From NCBI GenBank assembly GCA_038203615.1, contig JBBRDU010000078.1, positions 1 through 14,434 on the forward strand: 14,434 nucleotides of DNA, given 5' to 3'. The stretch comes from JBBRDU01 sp038203615 (GTDB taxonomy: Bacteria > Verrucomicrobiota > Verrucomicrobiia > Chthoniobacterales > UBA10450). Every line of letters begins with the position of its first letter. Positions within the stretch are counted from its first letter, which is position 1. Below are positions 7,906 through 12,847 of this stretch, in pieces. The translations under genes were made by a program, and so were the position numbers. The notes under the pieces were generated by a model, which did no database searches, was not told the DNA's origin, and saw only the letters and a list, made by a program, of their open reading frames with translations.

Positions 7906-8537
7906 GCCAACGTCTCCTTGCGCGAGGCCCAACCCGCGATCAAAATCAGCAATACTGAAACACACAGCAAAATCGCACCCAACTCGGGGTAACTGGACTC
8001 GCGGAAATTCGCGATTTGCTTTGTGCCAAGCAGCAGCGGCGTGAATGGTTTGATGTGCATGGGCGCGTGTGGATCGAGGTCGTGCCCATACGTGTAGAGT
8101 CGGTACCAAAACGACCCGATCGAGAAGACGCCGAAGTAGCAATAAACAATGAATAGATCGACGACGTTGCCCATTTGTCCGAACACGACCGAGCGCAGGA
8201 TTAGCAGCGTGATCAAACCGAACATGAAAGGCATCCAGCGCATTTCGAGAAAATCCGCCTGCACGATCTGCGCCATGCCGATGTAGTGATTCAAGTTATT
8301 AATCTCGACCAGGTGCTGGCCATTCAGTCCGCCGCCAGCGATTTTGTAGCTATAAATGAACAGATCCAGTCCGTCCGAATATTGCGGCGCGACCAGGTGC
8401 ATTCGCCAGAGCGGGAAGAAGAGCGAAATGACGATGGCCGCGGCCCCCAGGAGGAGGAGCAGGCGCGACCAAAGATTCAGCGGTTGCGCCAGAAATCGAA
8501 ACTCGCGACCGAGCAGATTCGATATTCTCTTTTTCAT
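7902..8537 (-). CDS. nosB: NosB-like four-helix membrane protein of clade II nos operon
   Basis: 211 residues with four strong hydrophobic spans (about 23-44, 101-119, 124-147, 184-203), basic N terminus (MKKR) and basic C terminus (RK), implying both ends are cytoplasmic. The two large loops, 45-100 and 148-183, would then be periplasmic. Conserved-looking motifs are NNLNHYIGM (80-88) in loop one and GHDLDPHAPMHIKPF (151-165) plus LLLGTKQIANF (168-178) in loop two. Position directly after nosZ and before nosD matches nosB of clade II clusters (as in Wolinella), a protein of unknown function that is absent from clade I systems. The identification rests on topology and position, since I cannot run an alignment. 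The His/Met pattern in loop two (H152, H157, M160, H161) could bind copper; this is inference. It overlaps nosD by 4 bases. Confidence 0.7.
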   Translation of the reverse strand: MKKRISNLLGREFRFLAQPLNLWSRLLLLLGAAAIVISLFFPLWRMHLVAPQYSDGLDLFIYSYKIAGGGLNGQHLVEINNLNHYIGMAQIVQADFLEMRWMPFMFGLITLLILRSVVFGQMGNVVDLFIVYCYFGVFSIGSFWYRLYTYGHDLDPHAPMHIKPFTPLLLGTKQIANFRESSYPELGAILLCVSVLLILIAGWASRKETLA

Positions 8538-8547
8538 AAACCCGGCG

Positions 8548-8589
8548 GCCTAACGAAGTTGAAGCGTGTTGTCTCCAGCTTCGTCAGAA
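8548..8589 (-). other. RNA hairpin in the nosZ-nosB gap
   Basis: Arms at 8548-8558 and 8579-8589 with a 20-nt loop. In the nos mRNA (- strand) ten consecutive pairs can form next to the loop, two of them G-U; on the + strand the same stem breaks after six. No U-run follows, so it is not a standard terminator. It begins 8 bases after the nosZ stop and ends 11 bases before the nosB ATG, so it could protect the nosZ 3' end or lower nosB translation. It contains one copy of the CCTAACGA octamer. Confidence 0.5.
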
Positions 8590-8596
8590 CGATCCT

Positions 8597-10588
8597 CTAG
8601 CGCCCCGGCGAAGCCGTCGGGGCGGCGCTGGCTGCGGGCGCGCTTTCGTCGGCAGTCGGAATTGTTGCCGGTGTGGTTTGAGTCGCGCCCGCCGCGCCGT
8701 TTGTATAAACGGCACCCGGCATCGTCTGGCCGGTCTTGGCGACGACGAGGTAACCCTGCATCTCCTGGTGGAGGGCCGAACAGAAGTTGGTGCAGTAATA
8801 GGGGAAGACGCCCGCCTTCGTGAGCTTGAGGTGAAATGTTTTCGTTTCACCAGGATCCATCACCAGATTGATGTTGTGTTCGATTAGTCCGAAGCCGTGA
8901 ATCATGTCGCGGGTCTGCTCGACATTGGTCACGTGCACGGTGAGATCATCGCCCACTTGGGCATCGATCCGGTCTGGAACGTAGCGGCTGCGGATGGCGA
9001 GCAGTTTGGCGATGACTTGGTTGCCCGTTCGGGTCACTCCTGTTTGCGCTTTATCCCAGACCGCGTTCGGATCTTTATTCTCCGCCTTGGGATAGATCTC
9101 AGTGGGCTCGATTTCGCTAACCTTCAGAATTTGGGCGAAATGCGGTTCTGGCTCTGTGTAGGCTTCCGCGATCATCTTCATTTTGTCGCCGGAAATATCG
9201 ATCAACTGGCTCGATTCCGGTTGAGCCGGACCGACGTTGACATGGCGACCGGCGGAGAGCTTGTTCATCGCCACGCACCATTTGCCATAGGGATGCGCCG
9301 TGTCGCTGCCAGCGACGACGAGGTGGCCCGTGCTGTAATGGGTCGGCATTTTATCGAGCACGACTTTATTGAGGTCCTTCTTTTCGTCATCCGTCCAGGG
9401 CGGCATCTTCCATTTCGTAATGTTGGAATCGATGAACATCGAGGTGTAGGCGAAGCCTTTGCCGTCGTACTGCGTATGCAACGGCCCGAGACCGACCGGC
9501 ACCTCTCCTTCGACCACTGCTTCGTATTTCAAAATCGGAATCCCGCGAAAGTCGCCATCGAATGTTTTATTGTTAATGGCGGCCTGCACCTTTTCGAAGT
9601 TTAAGACGGTCGTGGCGGGCTGCAGTTTTCCGCCGGCCACAATCCATTTGCCGCTGGGGTCGACATCCATGCCATGGGGCGATTTGCCGATCGCTACGAA
9701 ATACAAGACGCCGGGAACTTTCGCCGGATCGATGATCGGAACGCCGTCCATGGCCATCGCTTTTCCGTCGGCCACCGCTTTCTCCGCGGCGTGCCAGTTC
9801 ACGACCGCCGCGAAATCGCGGTCCTTCTGCGAGGAATTTACTTCCATGGTGTCATGCGCCATTTCGGTATTGTAACTCGTCCAGAAGGCCCAGCCGCTAC
9901 TCGGACCTTTGCCGGTGGAGCCGAGGTCCCAGTCGAAGGGCGGCGTCAAAATCTGCCAGCCGACTTTCATCTCCCCTGTCTGCGGATCGACCTTGATCCC
10001 GCTGACCATGCCGTTGAACTCCTTGGCGTAATCGTTCGGATCCGCCACCCGGCCTTTGGGCAATGGCACCGAGAAACGGGTCGCGCACAGGATGTACTCG
10101 GTGTTCTCGGTGACGAAGGATGAGCCATGATTGCCGATCGAGTTCGGAATAGGCCCGAGGATCTGGTGGGTCTTGAAATCGTGCAGATCAATCCGCGCGA
10201 TCCGATTGTTGGCGTTGTCGTTTACGAAGAGCCAGCGGCCGTCGTATTTCGACTTTGTCTGGGAGAGACCGGGATGATGCACGTCGCCCCAGGTAAAATC
10301 GCCTAACATTTTCCTTGATTCGTCATCGAATCCGTAACCGGTCGCCGGATAAGGCGCGAAGACCGGGATCGTGACGATGTGGCGCATGGACGGGATGCCC
10401 GCCACGAAGACCTGCCCGGAATGTCCGCCGGAATAGAAGAGATAATATTCATCCTTCTCGCCGGGCGCGACGTAGCTGGCGAGCGCGTTCGCGGTCCGAT
10501 CCGCCTGGGACGTCCCGCTTTGTTTTCCGCAGCTGGCGAAGCCCATCACCATGATGAGTGCGAGCAAATAATGGAGGTGTGTTTTCAT
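8597..10588 (-). CDS. nosZ: NosZ, nitrous-oxide reductase, clade II (Sec / probable lipoprotein)
   Basis: 663 residues; reduces N2O to N2 in the periplasm. The N-terminal seven-bladed propeller has the CuZ histidine sites DVHHP (His104, His105), GNHGS, SPHGMD, LHTQYD, TGHLVV and EPHFA, seven histidines in all. The C-terminal cupredoxin domain binds CuA: HGFGL (His564) and CTNFCSALHQEM (Cys599, Cys603, His607, Met610). The leader is a short Sec-type peptide with no twin arginine, as in clade II. It ends GFASC (Cys20), an imperfect lipobox (Phe at -3), so membrane anchoring is likely but not certain. No cytochrome c domain (no CxxCH) follows CuA. Instead there is a 46-residue Ala/Thr/Pro-rich tail. 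Start ATG 10588 is 21 bases after the cupredoxin gene. All ligands are present, so an active enzyme is expected. Confidence 0.97.
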   Translation of the reverse strand: MKTHLHYLLALIMVMGFASCGKQSGTSQADRTANALASYVAPGEKDEYYLFYSGGHSGQVFVAGIPSMRHIVTIPVFAPYPATGYGFDDESRKMLGDFTWGDVHHPGLSQTKSKYDGRWLFVNDNANNRIARIDLHDFKTHQILGPIPNSIGNHGSSFVTENTEYILCATRFSVPLPKGRVADPNDYAKEFNGMVSGIKVDPQTGEMKVGWQILTPPFDWDLGSTGKGPSSGWAFWTSYNTEMAHDTMEVNSSQKDRDFAAVVNWHAAEKAVADGKAMAMDGVPIIDPAKVPGVLYFVAIGKSPHGMDVDPSGKWIVAGGKLQPATTVLNFEKVQAAINNKTFDGDFRGIPILKYEAVVEGEVPVGLGPLHTQYDGKGFAYTSMFIDSNITKWKMPPWTDDEKKDLNKVVLDKMPTHYSTGHLVVAGSDTAHPYGKWCVAMNKLSAGRHVNVGPAQPESSQLIDISGDKMKMIAEAYTEPEPHFAQILKVSEIEPTEIYPKAENKDPNAVWDKAQTGVTRTGNQVIAKLLAIRSRYVPDRIDAQVGDDLTVHVTNVEQTRDMIHGFGLIEHNINLVMDPGETKTFHLKLTKAGVFPYYCTNFCSALHQEMQGYLVVAKTGQTMPGAVYTNGAAGATQTTPATIPTADESAPAASAAPTASPGR

Positions 10589-10609
10589 GGGATCTTGAGG
10601 AAGCGGACC

Positions 10610-11095
10610 TTATTTTACGGTCATGATGCCTTTCGTTCCCTGAGAGTAGTGACCAGGAAACGAGCAGAGATAGAGATAGTCGCCGGCAATGAACGGCGCG
10701 TTGAAAGTGACGGTGTCCGTCTCGCCGGGCCCGAGCAGTTTGGAATGGGCGAGGACGTCCTTGGAATTGGGCGGAACGTAATCGTGTGCCGCTTCCATGG
10801 AGGCAGCGTCGAGAAACTTTTGCACGTTGCCCGCATTCACGGTGCGGTCGAGTAGAACAAAATTATGTCCCATCGAGAATTTCGGCGTAGTCCCGACGTT
10901 TTTGAACGTCACGGAAACTTTCTGGCCAGGCTTCGCCTCGAAGGCCGTAAGGTCGAACCGCATTTTGTCGTCCGCCTGAACTTCGACCGTTTTGGGTGGT
11001 GCTTCCGGGACCTTGGAGCACGCGGCCAGAGCGTAAAGCAGGGCGCCGCAACCGAGCGCGCAAATCGGGAGTGATCCGCTAAATATTCTTTTCAT
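10610..11095 (-). CDS. Azurin/auracyanin-like cupredoxin lipoprotein
   Basis: 161 residues, first gene of the nos operon. The signal peptide ends in lipobox LAAC (Cys26), so a lipid-anchored periplasmic protein is expected. The cupredoxin fold has DKMRFDLTAFEAKPGQKVSV and MGHNFVLL (His77 ligand), and the C-terminal ligand loop YLCSFPGHYSQGTKG (Cys144, His149). The usual axial methionine is missing: the azurin-spaced position is Gly153 and the auracyanin-spaced position is Thr154. Cupredoxins of this type are single-electron carriers, and position next to nosZ suggests an electron donor to CuA; a copper-trafficking role is the alternative. No Shine-Dalgarno is clear before ATG 11095 (CCATC directly precedes it), which fits a short or leaderless transcript from the FNR-box promoter upstream. 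Confidence 0.85.
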   Translation of the reverse strand: MKRIFSGSLPICALGCGALLYALAACSKVPEAPPKTVEVQADDKMRFDLTAFEAKPGQKVSVTFKNVGTTPKFSMGHNFVLLDRTVNAGNVQKFLDAASMEAAHDYVPPNSKDVLAHSKLLGPGETDTVTFNAPFIAGDYLYLCSFPGHYSQGTKGIMTVK

Positions 11096-11101
11096 GATGG
11101 A

Positions 11102-11107
11102 AAATTA
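11102..11107 (-). promoter_or_regulatory. Weak candidate -10 for the nos operon
   Basis: On the - strand the hexamer reads TAATTT, about 30 bases from the centre of the FNR/DNR box and 7 bases before the cupredoxin ATG. It matches the -10 consensus at only three of six positions, but lies where a class II FNR-type promoter would place it. If used, transcription would start at about 11095, at or next to the start codon. Confidence 0.3.
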
Positions 11108-11127
11108 AGGCTGGGCGAAGATTCCTG

Positions 11128-11145
11128 CCTTGATCCAAATCAAGG
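11128..11145. promoter_or_regulatory. FNR/DNR box between divergent nos operon and SCO gene
   Basis: The 18-base palindrome CCTTGATCCAAATCAAGG has seven-base perfect arms and contains an exact TTGAT-N4-ATCAA consensus at 11130-11143. It is centred at 11136.5, 41 bases upstream of the cupredoxin start codon on one side. On the other side it lies 41.5 bases before the position expected for transcription driven by the CATAAT hexamer at 11165-11170. It is thus placed to activate both units. The nos operon encodes a Crp/Fnr protein with matching recognition residues. Confidence 0.85.
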
Positions 11146-11164
11146 AGGATGATGGTTTTATGTG

Positions 11165-11170
11165 CATAAT
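11165..11170 (+). promoter_or_regulatory. Candidate -10 element for the SCO gene
   Basis: CATAAT matches the sigma70 -10 consensus at five of six positions. With a start point near 11177-11178 the FNR/DNR box would be centred at about -41.5, the standard class II activator spacing. There is no -35 hexamer because the box overlaps that region. This favours the downstream SCO start (11244) over ATG 11160 or 11169, which would lie upstream of the predicted transcript start. Confidence 0.5.
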
Positions 11171-11243
11171 GGAGGGGATGATCAGCCTAGCCCGGACCGG
11201 TGACTTCTCCGATTTTGCGATTTTTACGGCTAAAATTGCGGTG

Positions 11244-12152
11244 ATGCTGAACGCGATGCGTGTGCTTGGGAGCGGGCGGACGGTCTGGTTGAGCTGCCTC
11301 GCTCTCGCCTTGACGGCGTGCGACCGATCTCCGCGAACGACCGATCGCGCCGGTGAAAGGTCCTATGAGGCGCGTGGGATCATTCGCGAGATGGCGCCGG
11401 ATGGCCGGACGGTGGAAGTCGAGCACGAAGACATTCGGGGATTCATGCCTTCGATGACCATGCCTTTTTCGGTGCACGATTCGAAGGAGATAGCCGGACT
11501 GCACATGGGCGACGCCATCACGTTCCGTTTGAGGGTGAACGACAATGATTCGTTCATCGATCGAATCAGGAAGATCAGCATGACTGAAGTGCATTTGCCC
11601 GCGCCTTCCGCGACCCCGGGGGAACGATCGGCCTCCCAGAATGCGCCGCGTTTGCGTGAGGGGGACATGATGCCGGTGTTCCAGCTGGTCGATCAAGACG
11701 GGAGGAAAATCGGTCTCGAGACTTTTCGTGGCCATCCCTTTGTTCTCACTTTCATTTTTACGCGGTGTCCCATTCCGAATTTTTGTCCGCGGATGTCGAA
11801 GAACTTTCTGGAGTTACAGGATGCCATCAGGAAACAGACGGGGCTGATCGCGCAGACGCGATTGCTTAGCGTTTCTTTCGATCCTGAGTTCGATTCTCCG
11901 CAAGTCTTGAAAGCCTATGCGGAGCACGCCCAGGCGGATCAAAATATCTGGACACTGGCCACCGGCGAAAAGTCCGAAGTCAATGATCTGACGCATGGAT
12001 TCTCGGTTTACGTGCAAGCCGAGGGCGGCACTCTCGCGCACGGATTGGCCACAGCCCTGATTGACGCTGACGGCACTATCCGCAAGATCTGGCGCGGGAA
12101 TGGGTGGACGCCTGCGGAAGTGATCGGCGAGGTAAACGGCCACGCCCGTTAG
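11244..12152 (+). CDS. CusF-SCO1/SenC fusion copper chaperone lipoprotein
   Basis: 302 residues from the chosen ATG. The signal peptide ends LALTAC (Cys26 lipobox), so it is predicted to be membrane-anchored in the periplasm. Residues about 42-115 form a CusF-like copper-binding domain (GIIREMAPDGRTVEVEHEDI, then GFMPSMTMPF with Met68, Met71, Met73). Residues about 136-298 form an SCO1/SenC thioredoxin-like domain with RCPIPNFCP (Cys175, Cys181) and the distal histidine His266 in LAHGLATALIDADG. SCO proteins deliver copper to CuA sites. Divergent position from nosZ, sharing an FNR/DNR box, suggests NosZ CuA as the client. Longer starts are open: ATG 11160 has AAGGAGG eleven bases upstream but gives a 28-residue n-terminal extension. 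TTG 11130 lies inside the regulatory box and is discounted. Confidence 0.88.
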   Translation: MLNAMRVLGSGRTVWLSCLALALTACDRSPRTTDRAGERSYEARGIIREMAPDGRTVEVEHEDIRGFMPSMTMPFSVHDSKEIAGLHMGDAITFRLRVNDNDSFIDRIRKISMTEVHLPAPSATPGERSASQNAPRLREGDMMPVFQLVDQDGRKIGLETFRGHPFVLTFIFTRCPIPNFCPRMSKNFLELQDAIRKQTGLIAQTRLLSVSFDPEFDSPQVLKAYAEHAQADQNIWTLATGEKSEVNDLTHGFSVYVQAEGGTLAHGLATALIDADGTIRKIWRGNGWTPAEVIGEVNGHAR

Positions 12153-12205
12153 GTCGGGCCGTCGGTTGATCGCACGCAAGCCGGGAGACTTGCGCTCTCT
12201 GGCAA

Positions 12206-12413
12206 ATGAGGGCGTTGAAGTGCGCGAAGGCGCTGGCCACTAAGTTTGAGGCGACGCTGCTCCTGCTGAACTCGGTGACTCTGCAATATTATGTGACGAG
12301 CAACGAATACGCGCGTTCGACTGCCGCTGCTCATGCAGGAGGCCGAGAAAGCGGCCAGGGAACAGATGCACACTGGAGGGGTCGTTCGGAAACTCCGCGG
12401 CGGGGCCGTTTGA
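12206..12413 (+). pseudogene. Universal stress protein (UspA) relic, truncated and frameshifted
   Basis: Frame one from 12206 reads ALKCAKALATKFEATLLLLNSV, like the first helix and second strand of UspA-family proteins, then YYVTSNEYAR to about 12316. The homology then appears to jump frame at about 12317: RLPLLMQEAEKAAREQMHTG runs from 12318 and ends at TGA 12411-12413. The N-terminal strand (usually ILVPVDFS) and the nucleotide-binding C-terminal half are missing. I see a decayed fragment with a loss of frame near 12317. The call depends on pattern recognition over about 65 residues. A short unrelated reading frame is the alternative. Confidence 0.5.
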
Positions 12414-12482
12414 TCCGCGGCTGGATCAGGCTTCTAGTAAAGAGCGGATGAAGAACTGTCCTCTTTGGCAGTCCGCAACGAC

Positions 12483-12564
12483 ACCAGGGTGGCGAAATTG
12501 GCAGACGCGCCAGACTTAGGATCTGGTTCCGCAAGGATTAGGGGTTCGAGTCCCCTCCCTGGTA
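12483..12564 (+). tRNA. tRNA-Leu (anticodon UAG)
   Basis: Complete class II cloverleaf. The acceptor stem ACCAGGG (12483-12489) pairs with CCCTGGT (12557-12563), with discriminator A 12564. D stem GCG/CGC has loop AAATTGGCAGA. Anticodon stem CCAGA/TCTGG has loop CTTAGGA, anticodon TAG at 12517-12519, reading CUA/CUN leucine codons. The long variable arm has TCC-GCAA-GGA. T stem AGGGG/CCCCT has loop TTCGAGT. CCA is not encoded. The first pair is A-T where bacterial tRNA-Leu commonly has G-C. Eight T residues follow directly. Confidence 0.95.
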
Positions 12565-12572
12565 TTTTTTTT
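12565..12572 (+). terminator. T-run after tRNA-Leu
   Basis: Eight consecutive T residues start immediately after the discriminator base and are followed by seven G residues. Together with the stable T-arm and acceptor stem they could end transcription. There is no separate GC hairpin before the T-run, so this is tentative. The T8-G7 run is also a place where sequencing or replication could slip. Confidence 0.35.
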
Positions 12573-12612
12573 GGGGGGGCGACGCCTTTTGTGGAGAGCA
12601 GGGACGGGTAAA

Positions 12613-12654
12613 CCTAACGAAAAACGGCCAGATTGTCCTCGGAATTTCGTTAGG
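12613..12654. repeat. Perfect 10-bp inverted repeat with CCTAACGA stem
   Basis: CCTAACGAAA (12613-12622) and TTTCGTTAGG (12645-12654) are exact reverse complements around a 22-nt spacer. It lies in the 283-base gap between tRNA-Leu and the secreted-protein gene, where I find no other gene. Stem sequence and loop size resemble the hairpin in the nosZ-nosB gap. The outer bases fit the integron attC core pattern (RYYYAAC / GTTRRRY), but it is shorter than known attC sites and has no unpaired spacer bases, so an attC identity is not supported. Confidence 0.6.
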
Positions 12655-12847
12655 CGAGCGCTTCCGACAAGGTGTGCGTTTTATGGAAATAGTGATGGCA
12701 ACCGGTCGACTTCTTCGCTTTGCGTAAGAATTGTCTTTACGCCGGATGCCATCTCACATTTAACTGCGCTGGCGTCACCCATCGCGAGATCTCTCGCTTC
12801 ATCCACAAACGAACCGGTGGTGTGGTTCAAATCTCAGGACCTTTCCC

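Noticed and set aside
7906..8142. 79-residue N-terminal extension of NosD
   Set aside because: It overlaps nosB almost entirely and has no signal-peptide character. GTG 7905 with AAGGAG at the right distance and a GTGA overlap is a better start.
8897..9604. 235-residue + strand frame opposite nosZ
   Set aside because: Antisense to a clear NosZ with all copper ligands; no domain recognised in it.
11130..11243. N-terminal extension of the SCO protein from TTG 11130 or ATG 11160
   Set aside because: TTG 11130 lies inside the FNR/DNR box. ATG 11160 has a fair Shine-Dalgarno, but it would put 28 extra residues ahead of a standard lipoprotein signal and falls upstream of the start point predicted from the CATAAT hexamer.
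12166..12179. TTGATCGCACGCAA as a second FNR/DNR box before the UspA relic
   Set aside because: Only the left half-site is intact (8 of 10 positions), and there is no promoter or intact gene behind it. It may be a remnant.
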